Assembly (NCBI RefSeq): GCF_049243985.1
Contig: NC_135384.1
Location: 11,404,501 to 11,468,500 of the forward strand
Length of the DNA stretch: 64,000 nucleotides
Source of the DNA: Paroedura picta
Taxonomy: Eukaryota > Chordata > Lepidosauria > Squamata > Gekkonidae
Direction: 5' to 3'
The notes beneath the pieces are model-generated. The model saw only the letters and a list, made by a program, of their open reading frames with translations, was not told the DNA's origin and did no database searches. A program made the position numbers and the translations under genes. Positions 23,621 to 34,907 of the stretch are shown here, in pieces. Numbering within the stretch: the first letter of the stretch is position 1; every line of letters begins with the position of its first letter.

Positions 23621-24505
23621 CTTCCATGGTGGCACATTCAGAGAAGCCAGGTTGTCTCCATTATCCACTGCTCTGTGCTTCGCCCTAGACGAGTCCAAGA
23701 TGTGTAGGGCGTGTGCAAGGGCATAGACAGCGTTGTATATTCTGTAGCTAGGGTCGGTCATGCTCATTTCAAAAAAAGGTGCCGGAACAGTTTCCAGTCT
23801 CTCCTGTTCAGTGCATGGTTCATCAAACTTTGTTGGGTTAGTAGAATGTGGTAATGTACAGTCAAATACATTCTCCCAGAAGTCCTTGATAAAACCATCT
23901 CCCTTTGCCCAGGAAGGTTTTAAAAGCTGAAGGAATTCATGGAAGCCTGGGATGTCCTTTGAAGGAATGGAGAAGGAAAGAGCCCCATGGAATAGTTGTA
24001 TATCAAATATCTTTTGAAAAGAATTGAATACAAAATCCACCTGGGCTCCTGTAATCCACACCTTTCCAACAGAGGTTCTCTCCACGGATTCGGTATCTGT
24101 TAGATCTCCTATTATGGCGGGCAAAATGATCAGGCCAGCTAGAGAACGAAATGTCCCAGCTTCTCCATATATAACAATTGCACTGGCTTTACTGTTCGGA
24201 ATATTTGTCTTACTATCATCAATAAACTTCATTATAAGATCTACGTTCTCCAACTCCACATGTTTTGGAGCCTTTTCTGTGAAGGCTGCACAGATTCCAT
24301 TGCTGGATAGGATTGGCTCAAATGTCTGCAAGAAACGATCTCCCCTTTCATCATCCAAAGTGACGAGGCCAACCCATTTCCACTTGAAATGCAGAAGTAA
24401 CTGGACGATTCCCTCATACTGAAGAGTTTCCTTAGGGAACATGCAGTAAAAGGAAGGGCGACTCATTGGGCCATCCACATCTGATTCAAAGTTGCCATAG
24501 GACAA
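23621..24505 (-). CDS. V2R gene C exon 3 (Venus-flytrap core)
   Basis: 885 nt, phase 0 to 0, from LSYGNFESDVDGPMSRPSFY to LASLNVPPWK. Open. The TLPHSTNPTKFDEPCTEQ segment follows gene A rather than gene B, while the end of the exon (YALAHALHILDSSRAKHRAV) equals gene B. Confidence 0.94.
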
Positions 24506-26058
24506 CTAAGAAGGGGGGGGGAAGGAAATCATGTTACAAAAGGATAATAGGAACACTTTATTGTAGTTTTCACCGAAATACCCTATATACTCGCGTATAA
24601 GCCTAGGTTTTCAGCATCTTTTTTCACACTGAAAAAGCCCTCCTCGGTTTATACGTGGGGATAGACGGTGATTGAAATAAAAGCCTGCTCAAGCCAGCCA
24701 ATTGTTGCTCTGGCAGCTTGTAGGACATCAACAGTTTGAATGAGGGAATGTGAACTTTTTTCCCTTTTGCCTTCACTTCTTCCTCTGCTTAATCACGTCT
24801 TCCAAATTATTCTTTTGGTTTCTGTGAATGAAAAGCGGGGTACAAAACCCAGCAGCTATTCATGCTCTTGACTTTTCTGTATTTGTTGGGAGGGAGGCTG
24901 GATGGGAGAGCCTGTGATGATGGAGCATTTCCCACCCTCGGCTTCTGTGCGAGTCAAGCAGTTTGGGAGCCTCGGCTTATATGCAGGTCGGCTTATATGC
25001 AAATATATACAGTATATCGGATTAAATATCAACTTAGTTTTTCTGACTGTTGCCCATGGCTTTTGTCTGCATATTTCTTCCTTCTGCAAGTAGAACTCTC
25101 TGGAATTTTTAAATTTATTTTAAACATTTATTAGCCAAATCAATGTGGTCCATAATGTGAATTAAACAAGTTTAAGAAGATTTAAAAAAACCCTACACAT
25201 TTAATAATTAGAGGACCAAAGTGGTAAAATGAATCCTAAATGACATTGCATTCAACTTCTTCCTAAAAAATTGAAATGGGTGGGGCAGATACTACTCATA
25301 GGCAGATTGGTCCATATATACATTTATTTGTTGCAGCTGACCATAAGCTTGCCTCGAACAGGGTCAAACCTGACTCCACACACAGTGCAGCATTAGAGAC
25401 AATTGTGGGGAGCTGTAGAAGATTTCTCAAAAATTTGGTTTGGGAGATTGTTCCCTAACTGTGGGGCCACCAGTGAAAAGGCACTCTCTCATTTGCCCAC
25501 CAGAGGTGGAGCTTCTTGGATGGTTGGGAGTCAGGAGGGTTTCTCAATTCCTGGCCCGGATTCTGTTTCCAAAGTGACCCTAGTTCCAAGCCATGTTGGG
25601 TTCTAAAGAACAACCATGGCAGTCGGCCTCAAGTCTTTCAATCCAACAGCAACCTTTGTGGGAGGCCTTAAATGTTTCTTCTCTACTACAACCCTGTCCA
25701 AAGTAGCCCTTTCTGCCTGTGTAGCTGATCTTTATACTTTGCAGATTAGCTGTAATTCCAGGAGCTCTCCAGGCCCCACCTGGAGGTTGGCTACCCCTAG
25801 GCTAGAAATATTCCTGGAGGTTTAAGGTGGGATTTCAAAATTGTACAATGCCTCAGAGTCCAGCCTTCAAAGGAGACATTTTTGCCTGCTGTTGGGAGGG
25901 AGTGCTGCAGGGGGTGTCCCTCCTGGCCTATGGGTTATGGCCAGCCCTACCAGCAACTGCTTGTTTGGAAAGTGCAGGAAGATCTAAATAAATATTTACA
26001 GCCTGAAACTGTATCTAGTAAATATAATATAAATATAATCCCCATTCTCTGATCATAC
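24506..26058 (-). other. V2R gene C intron 2
   Basis: Non-coding; carries the TATAAGCC-ended repeat (about 24583-25015) and the CTCCAGGCCCCACCTGGAGG repeat (about 25680-25970), both shared with gene B. Confidence 0.6.
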
Positions 26059-26350
26059 CTGTGGGATCTTGTAAAGACTTAAGAGTGTTGCCATGTCTGT
26101 TGTGGTTTTAGAGGTATGTCCCCCAATGATGCCAATCATGTTTTGAGGCATGCCACATTTGAAGTTTGGGATGAATCCATGTGATGTGAAGAGCAGGTCC
26201 ATGGTGATCCTGTAAATCCATTTTTCAAAGGTGGTGGAGTCACGGATGTGGAACCCAAGCGTGACATTGGGCAATATGCTGGGGTTCGCATTGATCTCAC
26301 GGATGGCAAACACCAAGGCAAGGACATGCTGGTAGAAATTTGTTACCAGG
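26059..26350 (-). CDS. V2R gene C exon 2
   Basis: 292 nt, phase 2 in and 0 out. Reads LVTNFYQHVLALVFAIREIN through IGIIGGHTSKTTTDMATLLS to YKIPQ. Open. Confidence 0.93.
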
Positions 26351-27357
26351 CTGCAAAGAGAATCATTCATAGTTTTAGAAGAGAATGCTAGAATGCATAG
26401 GTTCTGGATTAGTCACGATAACTTTGGGGTCTCATCTGAATCAGAGGAATAACCCATCTAAATCCACTTCTCATTTCCCATAGCACAGTGCTCCTGGGAA
26501 ACCCACAAGTTGGACAAGGAGCCATCAGTCATTTCACTGTACCCCAAGGACTGGTATTCAAAGGAATACTGGAAGGTCCTGTTAGTTACCAAAACAAATG
26601 GCCCATGATAGATCCATTAATGTATCTTATTCCCTTTTGGCTATGTAATCTTATATTATTCAGCATAGCCAGTGTTCTGTGAAGAATTACTTGGAGATGT
26701 CTGTTCTACCCTTATTTTGAGTTTTACTATTGTGAAGCATGGAGAAGAAGCTCTTGTTCTACTCTTTTCCGAACTGTGCATGATCTTATTCACTTTTTCT
26801 GTTATGTATTTTGTACAAAATGGTAGAGATATTGAACTTGAGGGACAAAAATGCATCCCTACTGATGTCACACATGGTTTAACATGTACTGATAAACATA
26901 ACAAACCTCTTGTGTCAAAATATCTTTGCATATTCACCATCCTGATATTTCCTGAGAAGCTTAATATATTTTTGAAATATTAGGTCCCTCCTCATTACTT
27001 TTCCCCTACAATTTTGATATCCCTTGTGCAGAATGCAGGTGTATTTTGTGCCCTTTAAAAATAAATCCCTACCTGCAGCTCTAAACGTTCTAATTTAGGA
27101 TAGCTCAGTGCATACAGGCTGTAACCAAAAAGAGTGCAGTCCCCTCAGGGTTCCTTAAAGAAGCAACGTGTCCTGTCACTGGAAAAGGATCATCTTTGGT
27201 CTTGGAACAGGAGGTCTTCCTTTTGGTAGCCACCGAACTTAGCGTCCATCCGTTACTTTTAAAAACGCCCACCTAGTTTCACAAACATACCAGATTTCCT
27301 CAAATAAAATCAGACATCATCATCATTTCTACGTTAGAGGATCACTGATTCACTTAC
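26351..27357 (-). other. V2R gene C intron 1
   Basis: Non-coding; nearly the same as introns 1 of A and B. Nothing else seen. Confidence 0.6.
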
Positions 27358-27559
27358 AGTGGCCGACAGACATAATCCTGGTCGGAGCGCTTTTGAAATT
27401 CAACCTTTTCGGACAGACAAGCAACATGAGTGACAATTCCACCAATCAGGATTTCCCCTGGCTGATACCACTGATGTGGGATCTGAGGAGGATTGTTTCC
27501 ACTGCAATTCATACTATATGATTTATACATAAGCAACACATTGGCATCAGCAGCAACAT
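27358..27559 (-). CDS. V2R gene C exon 1 (leader out of frame)
   Basis: 202 nt aligned to the 203 nt of gene A, with the same one-base shortening as gene B. The mature N-terminus is MNCSGNNPPQIPHQWYQPGE and the GGIVTHVAC block, then CT/GTAAGT. The first ATG in this frame is at 27530 (MYKSYSMNC). The open frame upstream (MLERHVLTGLGRFCDVAADA, to 27602) is not leader-like. Confidence 0.75.
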
Positions 27560-29049
27560 CACAGAATCTTCCTAGTCCAGTCAAAACATGCCTCTCTAAC
27601 ACAATTTTAAAGGGTTTAAATACGAACCTTATCTTTCATGTCCCAACTCTTTGCAAGCTACCTGAGAGAAAGAGATATGAAAAATGCCTGTCTCTAGTCC
27701 CTCATTTTATCAGAGATTGGCTCAGTGGTGGCTTTTATCACCACAACGTTGAGACTTCATTTCTCATTTGTTTTCTGTCTCCTTCTGGAAAGGGATTCGA
27801 AGTTCGACAGGGTGAAGCAATGGCAGTGATCTCGATAATTATTGTGAAGCTAATCTCCTCTGAAAAACTGTTGTCCATATTCAGGGATAATTTGAGGCAG
27901 AAATAGTGAAGAAAAATATTTTTCTTCACTTAGCTTCTCACTAGGGAGACCGACAGGTGGTATGGTGATTTTAAACCACCAGAGGTCCTTCCCATCCATG
28001 ATGTAATTCAAAGAATAACCTGAGGGATTCCCAAAATGACCATGCAAAAACTTTGAACAACTTCTCTTCGGCCTCATGTATCTTTTTATTTAATTACAAC
28101 AGCTTTTTTCGACCTTTCATCGATGGAGGAGCGCGTAAAATAATTTTCCAGACGTCATGGAACCCCAGAAGTGATGTCAGCCTCCCTGCCATGCCCCCCA
28201 TAAGTTACATGTCACCAGAAGTGACCACCACCTATGTTAACAGGCAGGCTTGGCTAAGAGCTGTTCCCCTGGGGAAAAAAAAACAAAACACTTTCTCCCT
28301 GGTTAGCTAAAACTATGATTCTAAGGGACAAGATGGGTCTTGTCCCTTAGAATCATAGAATCATGTTAACAGGCAGGCTTCTGAACTTGGCCAAGAGCTA
28401 TTCCCTTGAAAAAAGGAAAAAAACAACAACTCTTTTTTGCTCAGCTAAAACCTCCCCCCTCTTACCTTGGTTTAGGCATGTTGCAGGCAAGATGTCATTG
28501 TGTTTGCATACCACTAGGGAGCTTAGCCATTGGTCTGCCTCCTCTGTCTCTTCCTGTTGCCCTGAGAAGCAGGGCAAAGGCAGAAAAGAGGGAGTGGGAA
28601 AGCAAGGATCGTCTTTCTCTGTCCTTTGAAACTTTAAATGCCCCCCCCCGCCCACGGAGAAGTGAATCATGCAGAATTCCAATTCAGCCAAGCATTTCAG
28701 TGGTGCTGGGCGATTTGGATAGTTTTCCAATGATTCGTGCCCGAATTAAGGCTGATTCGGATACTTTTCATCTGAAACTGTCCAAAATGCACATGCCTCC
28801 CACAACCCCCAAAATTGTTTCCTCATCCATTCCCATGCTGCTTGCAAGTGCTACAATGTCAGGGCATGTTGATGCATCATAAGACACATAAGGCCTGGAG
28901 GATCATTGTCCATGGGGTCGCGATGGGTCGGACACGACTTCGCACATAACAACAACAACAAGACACTTATTCACTTGGAGTATTCCTCAAGTCTAGACAA
29001 CACGTCATTGTGTTTCCATTCAGATACCAATAACACATAATATAACTAC
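27560..29049. other. 5' flank of V2R gene C
   Basis: The left part matches the flanks of A and B. 28200-28430 has a partial tandem duplication (TTAACAGGCAGGCTT twice) separated by a 20-bp palindrome at 28313-28358. 28480-28880 is an older, diverged copy of the segment seen at 17550-17850. No promoter is called. Confidence 0.55.
28313..28358. repeat. 20-bp perfect palindrome with 6-nt loop
   Basis: 28313-28332 (CTATGATTCTAAGGGACAAG) and 28339-28358 are exact inverted copies around ATGGGT. The right arm is sequence normally found at the CR1 tail near 6150 and 18025. Confidence 0.9.
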
Positions 29050-29466
29050 CATAGACCAAGCCCTATGAGGATAGGTTGAGGGACTTGGGAATGTTCAGCC
29101 TGGAGAAAAGGAGGTTGAGAGGGGACATGATAGCCCTCTTTAAGTATTTGAAAGGTTGTCACTTACAGGAGGGCAGGATGCTGTTTCTGTTGGCTGCAGA
29201 GGAAGGACACGCAGTAATGGGTTTAAACTTCAAGTACAACGATATAGGCTAGATATCAGGGGAAAAAAATTCACAGTCAGAGTAGTTCAGCAGTGGAATA
29301 GGCTGCCTAAGGAGGTGGTGAGCTCCCCCTCACTGGTGGTCTCCAAGGAAAGGCTGCATACACACTTTTCTTGGATGCTTTAGGATGCTTTGGGCTGATC
29401 CTGTGTAGAGCAGGGGGTTGGACTAGATGGCCTGTATGGCCCCTTCCAACTCTATGATTCTATGAT
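29050..29466 (+). mobile_element. CR1-type LINE, 3' end
   Basis: Decayed 3' part of a CR1 element. It contains the end of the ORF2 region (GGGACATGATAGCCCTCTTT, GGCTGCCTAAGGAGGTGGTG), then the 3' UTR GGGGGTTGGACTAGATGGCC. It ends in the CR1 octamer repeat (CTATGATTCTATGAT). Non-functional, 5'-truncated. Confidence 0.92.
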
Positions 29467-30374
29467 ACCTCTTCCATCACATTGAAATTACCATACTCTG
29501 AGGTCAGTAAAGCAATTGATCCTCGTTCCTGCCTAAACTCATTCATTGTAAGAAGGATGAAGATTAAAGTACAATTTACTTAAGGCGGGGCACAAAAATG
29601 GTTTCTTATCTCTGTATAAGAACATTTTTAAATAATATTTTTGCACAAAGGAAAAAAAAGACTTTCTCAGTTACTACATATGTGAGAGTCTTTCACATCA
29701 TTGGCGTCAGGCAGGCTGGTGCATTCTCGAGAACTGTCTCAGTGAGGCCTTGTCAGGCCTCGGATTCCACCTTGGGCCTTGTTCTTCTCTTCCCATTGCC
29801 CTGTTTAAAGTCAGTTGGCAAACTGGCGTGTTAGGCTATGTCATTCCAGACCAAGAGTCCCTGATCTTTATGAGAAAGGCTACCTGGGGTGTCCCTGCCG
29901 CTTTTTACTTCGTTCTCAACCACCCCAAGGGGTGATAGGATGGAACTACTGCCAACTGAGCGTGGCTGGGGCTTCCCCATCCCCACTGGACCAGATAGTA
30001 ACAATGAGACAGCACCTGGGATCTTTCCAGGAGACATCTTTTCCTCCCTTTCCTCCTTTGCCACTGGGCTCATGGGCCTAGTTTCGTCAGGCCTAACTGC
30101 CAGATGTTTGGCTATCCTGACATGGCAAGTAGCAGAGACAGGACTGAGGTCCACCAGCCAGACAAGATGCTCTACCCAGCTCTCTTACTCTTGCTTCTTC
30201 CAGAGCTGGTGAGGTTGCCCATCCTTGCCTGCTTGGGGCCACTGGAGCCACCAGTCCGCCAGGCCTCCAGTCTATGGTAGGAGTGCAGATGTTGGGTTAC
30301 TCCAGGCACAGTCTGATTCAGCAGAACATTCCGCAAACTTTTTTTTTTTTACATTGGTATCAGGCTGACTGTTC
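29467..30374. other. Intergenic, no gene recognised
   Basis: Open frames here are short and show no domain or splice pattern I recognise. GC-richer around 29700-30230. Its nature is unknown; it may be old repeat. Confidence 0.4.
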
Positions 30375-30382
30375 TACTAATG

Positions 30383-30884
30383 CCGTGGTTCTCAACCTTC
30401 CTAATGCCGCGACCCTTTAATACAGTTCCTCATGTTGTGGTGACCGCCAGCTCTAAAATTATGCCAGTGTTCTTTCGCAGAAATTAAACCAAAACTGACC
30501 AATGGTGTGAAGATCTATTGTTCATGATTATGTATCAATTGGTTTCCCCCCCAGGGTTTCCCAGTTCAGTTCTGCCTCTTGTCCCACCATGCCAATCTTG
30601 GTCTTTTCCACTGCTCCAGACAGACGAACGCTCTATCTTGATCTATCCTGCAAGGCTGTTGTGTGGATGCAATGGAAGAGGAGCAATGTTGGCCACTTTG
30701 TCACCTCTTTGAAGAGAAAGGTGGGGTACGAACTGAGTAACGAAAACCAATGATTTGAAGATCAAAAATTGAGTCCAAGACGAGGAGCAGCAACAGCGGT
30801 GGTGCCCCCCGGCCCAGCTGCTTGCCCTGTGAAAGGGTCCTTTTACCCCAAAAGGGGTCCCAACCCCCAAGTTGAGAACCACTG
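30383..30884. mobile_element. Non-autonomous hAT element (Charlie-like ends)
   Basis: Starts CGTGGTTCTCAACCTTCC and ends AGTTGAGAACCACTG as inverted termini. Flanks TACTAATG (30375-30382) and TGCTAATG (30885-30892) agree at 7 of 8 bases, the hAT TSD length. Second copy at 32916. Confidence 0.85.
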
Positions 30885-32714
30885 TGCTAATGGATGAATA
30901 TTAATGATGATGGTGGTGTACACCAAAAACTTCACAAAATCTCTATGGACTGTGTTTTCTTTTACCCTCTTGACAAGCAATCTCACTGGCATGAGAGTTT
31001 TGCAGAAAGGGAGGTTATGGTCCTTGGTCCCCAAAAGGAAAAAATTCACAAAGGCAGGAAGGCAGAGATTGAAATTCATTCATTGGTTTGCACTTGCTAA
31101 AGAACCCTCTCTTGCACTGTAGGACAAAGCAATTGCCACAATCCAGTAAAAACGGTTGGAAGTTAATCAGTGACAAAGGGAGCAAAGTTTGAAATGCGGA
31201 GTTCTCATTTTTCTTTTCCCCCTTTCATTTTCTATGCTATGCGTAGAGAGAAGCTCAGTATACTGGGAAGTGGTCTTTACTGAAGCTCCATGAAGGGGGA
31301 AAAAAAGGCAAAGGGGCCTTTACCAAATGCTTTTTAGGTGAATTGTTGCAGGCTGGCAACCCCGACACTGTGAAAAGGCCAATGGTTTTCTGCTCCACCC
31401 CCCTACTCATAAAGGTAAGCCTGATGGAACTGTTTGGAATTTCAAACTGAAAGTGCTCCTGACTTTGTAAACGTTGTTAAAATGACTGCAGAAACTCCCC
31501 AGTGCTCAGCTTTTTTAAAAAGTTCAATTAAAAAGCAAATGAATGCAAATTTAAAAGATCACATGGGCCATCGATAATAATTGGATGAATATTGTATTTT
31601 GTACGGTTCTGAGATCTAACTGTGAGTAAAGGTGGATTTCAAATAGGGCTTTTAAAAGTGTTTACATGTTTGAGTGGGAAAGCTATTGAGATGTGTGAAA
31701 AATCCACATTTTTCCAGTGTTCAGGTTTTCTCTGTACCCATTTTACAGTCCTTCAGTTCTTCCAAGTAATAAATTGCGTCTAAATGTGGAACCGCCAATT
31801 GTAATACCAGGAAAAACAAAGGGCTTTCAGTAGAGTGTATGAGATTCAGAGCAAGAGTCAAAGACCTACAGATAAAAAGTAATATATTTAAAGAATTGTA
31901 GCTATTTTTTTCCCCCAAACGTCATTATGAGTGTACTAATGTGATCACATCTTTTGGGATTTGGGAAAAGGGATTTGTGCTTATGACATACAATTGCAAG
32001 GAAGTCTGTGGTACCTCCTTGGCCTATTATGCACAGCCACTGAAACGGCGGCTTGGAGAACGTGGGGTAGGAAGAAGCGAAGCAAACCGCTTACACACGG
32101 GATGGAACACAATGGCGGCAACACCCAGAGTATCCGATTATGCACGTGGCTACTCCACATTGAGCCCTGGTCCCGGGAAGCTCCACTTTCTTCCGCATCT
32201 CACTAACACGGCTTTTTTGGCAGCATACGCTGACTCTGCACCCGGTTGCCGCCTGTAGTGTGCATAATTGGTGATTTTAGCCGCCCCATTCTACCCCGAA
32301 TGTGGACCTTCCACTCCGTGCATAATGGGCCCTTGAAATGGTTGGAACTTTGGCCACCCCCATTCATCAGTGGCACATAGTGCCAGTAGATGTTAGAGGC
32401 CTGTTGAGTGGGGATGCGGGGGTGTGCGTGGTATTTTTTTTGCTGTCGGAATTAGTTTATGATTGTAAATTAATATTTTAAACTTGGGGTTTTATTCTGG
32501 GATTTTTACTCTGTAGCCCACCACAAGACAGCTACCTTGGAGCAGCAGGTAACAAATCCAATAATACCCATTCAAAATGTAACTTTTGGACTGGTGCACA
32601 GGAACAATTGTGGTATCAGGATGCCACAGATATTTAATTGAGTGCTTGTGGTTCTGTTTTTCTTTTCCTTATTTCCAAGGTCTAGGTGGAAGCCAATGAC
32701 TTCTGTTCAGAACA
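30885..32714. other. Upstream region of the butyrophilin-like gene
   Basis: Mostly unique non-coding DNA with one MITE (32021-32331). Any promoter for the gene starting at 32715 must lie here; I see no confident TATA box or CpG island. Confidence 0.4.
32021..32331. mobile_element. MITE with 3-bp flanking repeat (PIF/Harbinger-like)
   Basis: Termini GGCCTATTATGCAC and GTGCATAATGGGCC are inverted repeats with one mismatch, flanked by CTT on both sides. The 3-bp duplication suggests PIF/Harbinger, but the class is inferred from that alone. Confidence 0.6.
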
Positions 32715-32775
32715 ATGAAAGAGCTGGCATTGTCCATCATCTCTGTACTCTCCATGGCTGTATACTGGTGGATGG
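32715..32775 (+). CDS. BTN-like gene exon 1 (signal peptide)
   Basis: MKELALSIISVLSMAVYWWM followed by a split codon at donor GG/GTAAGA (phase 1). The hydrophobic stretch LALSIISVLSMAVYWW fits a signal peptide. The next exon completes GAT and begins the V domain. The ATG context is AACAATGA. Recognised by position and phase, not by sequence identity. Confidence 0.75.
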
Positions 32776-33685
32776 GTAAGAAGGCAAATTTTCTTCTGTA
32801 AGAACAATGTACAATAATCAATTTAATCTCTTAGCACAGACCACACACAATTTTCATTTTGAAATCACTTTACGGTATGTGTACTGGGGGGATAAGTTTA
32901 ACAAAGGCTCCTGGTCAGTGGTTCTCAACCTTCCTAATGCCGCAACCCTTGAATACAGTCCCTCATGTTGAGGTGACCCCCAACCATGAAATTATGCATG
33001 TGTTCTTTCACAGAAATTAAACCAAAACTGACCAATGGCATGAAGATCCATTGTTCATGATCCCCCCCCCCCCCCCGGGTTTCTCAGTTCAGTTCTGCCA
33101 ATCTAACTCTTTTATGCTGCTCTAGACAGATGAACCCTCTATCTTGATCTACCCTGCAAAGCTGTTCTGTAGATGGTTCCCCCCCCCAGCCAAGGTGCTT
33201 GCCATGGTATGATCCCTATGAAAAGGGTCGTTCGATTCCCAAAGGGATCCCGACCCCCAAGTTGAGAACCACTGCCCCCAGTGAATGCACAGTTGTGAAG
33301 TTTGTTATAGGACAGCTCCACAGAGATTTTACCTGAAATCTGTACTGATACAAAGTTAATAAGACCATTACGCACCAACAATATTGTGTATGACCTATGA
33401 TTCACTTGGATAAGAGAGTTTAAATTTTTTAGCTTATGTGTTGGCCCATCACGTGCAGTATTACCATGCTGTTTCAAAACATGGGCCAGGATGTTCCCAT
33501 TCCTTTCATATTTGGTCCTACAATTCCTAGGATCTTCCTGACACTGATGGCCAAATTTGAGAGTCTTAGTTTCTTTTTCTGATGAATTATGCATGTCAAA
33601 GACAGACAGATGCAGATACGGATTTATGTTTATGATTATTGACACAAAAATCAATAGAATTACCATTGGGTTTTACGTTCTGCAG
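32776..33685 (+). other. BTN-like gene intron 1
   Basis: Non-coding. Contains the hAT MITE at 32916-33274; the remainder is unique. Confidence 0.6.
32916..33274. mobile_element. Non-autonomous hAT element (Charlie-like ends)
   Basis: CAGTGGTTCTCAACCTTCC at the left and GTTGAGAACCACTG at the right; same family as 30383-30884. Flanking octamers CTCCTGGT and CCCCCAGT agree at only 5 of 8, so the TSD is eroded. Confidence 0.82.
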
Positions 33686-34042
33686 ATAACAGCATTTCAA
33701 TTGTTGGCAGTGTTAATCCAACCAACGTCCGTATCGGAGAAGATGTGATATTGTCCTGCCAAGTCAGAAACTGCAAATCCCCGAATCTGACAGTCCACTT
33801 GTATAAATGGGAAGGGTCTGAAAATAAAACTGTCTATATTCACCCTAACGCAACACAGTCGAGTGTTCAAGGAAGCAATTCAGGAGAGGGAGATAAGAAT
33901 AGAACCCAAAAAGCACAGTATATTAATGGATATCTTGAAGTGACTCTCAACAAAGTGAAAGCAGCTGACACAGGACAATATGTGTGTGCCCTGACATGTG
34001 GGCATGACTACAAAGAAGATACTATACATCTGATACCAGGGG
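33686..34042 (+). CDS. BTN-like gene exon 2 (V-set Ig domain 1)
   Basis: 357 nt, phase 1 to 1, bounded by TTCTGCAG and GG/GTAAGT. Begins DNSISIVGSVNPTNVRIGED. Canonical V-set residues are present: Cys in VILSCQV, Trp in LYKWEG, and the DTGQYVC motif in F-strand position. Four N-glycosylation sequons are visible (NLT, NKT, NAT, NRT). Ends HLIPG. Typical ligand-facing domain of BTN/BG/CD-type receptors. Confidence 0.9.
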
Positions 34043-34907
34043 GTAAGTATGAAAATTTTGATGCTTCTAGCTTCCCTTTAGCCCCCCTTGTGCAACCTTC
34101 CAAGTCAAACAAATCCCACCAGCTGGCCAGTCTAATGACTAGTAGTTCAGCAGTGGAATACTGGCAGTCTTCAAGCAAAGGTTGGATCCACACTTTTCTT
34201 GGATGCTTTAGGATGCTTAGGGCTGATCCTGCGTTGAGCAGGGGGTTGGACTAGATGGCCTGTATGGCCCCCTCCAACTCTATGATTCTATGATTCTACG
34301 ATTCTAATCTTGTTATTTTAGTCCACTGGCACATCAAAGACCAACAAAGTTTTATTCCAGGTGCACACTTCTCATGAAGGCTTATACCTGGAATAAACTT
34401 TATTGATCTTAACAGTGCAACTGGACTCAAATACTGTCCTGTTGCTTCAGACCAACACGGCTACCCACCCAATTCGTGATCAAGCAGCAAAATAGCCATT
34501 GTTCAATTAAGTTGGAAAGGCATCCAAATTCTCTCAGATGCTGAATTTTTTTCTTTAGAAGTGGTCTTGGACATTCAAACTGTTGCACACTAAAAGAAAG
34601 TGTTGTTATTAAAATATTTGGGTTATTTCATAACTAAAAGCAAGCATATTGAGCTCAATTGATTTAGGAGGACATAACTCAGTTTACAATATAAAAATAT
34701 TCGTCAGCATAAAGTTTGGGGTGGGAAAATGTTAAAATATGTTAAAAATCAAAAATCAAAACTGAATCCTAAGATTATGTCCAAATTGACTATATAAAAG
34801 GTTCTCTGATTTTATGCTATTTCCCAGGTACATTTTCACTAAGCAATGTTGGTGTGGGCTCGAAATACTATTTGTAAATAAATAGCCATCAAATGTATGG
34901 TTTCTAG
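34043..34907 (+). other. BTN-like gene intron 2
   Basis: Contains a CR1 3' end (34137-34305) and a dispersed repeat at about 34310-34470 (ACCAACAAAGTTTTATTCCA and CAGACCAACACGGCTACCCA). Otherwise unique. Confidence 0.6.
34137..34305 (+). mobile_element. CR1-type LINE, 3' tail
   Basis: GTAGTTCAGCAGTGGAATA, then GGGGGTTGGACTAGATGGCC, ending in ATTCTATG-type octamers. Same family as 29050-29466; strongly 5'-truncated. Confidence 0.88.

Larger units (their letters stand above)
18822..27559 (-). other. V2R gene C (six exons)
   Basis: A complete set of six V2R exons from right to left: 27358-27559, 26059-26350, 23621-24505, 21916-22143, 21479-21605, 18822-19723. Sizes and phases are identical to gene B and all exons are open. 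Same predicted role as gene B (vomeronasal family C receptor). It shares with B the one-base shortening that puts the leader out of frame. Closest to gene B in exon 6 and the shared intronic insertions, but with A-like residues in part of exon 3, which suggests conversion between copies. Confidence 0.88.

Noticed and set aside
33139-33666. 175-codon minus-strand open frame in the first intron of the BTN-like gene
   Set aside because: No domain, overlaps a hAT MITE end, and lies in an intron with no splice support.
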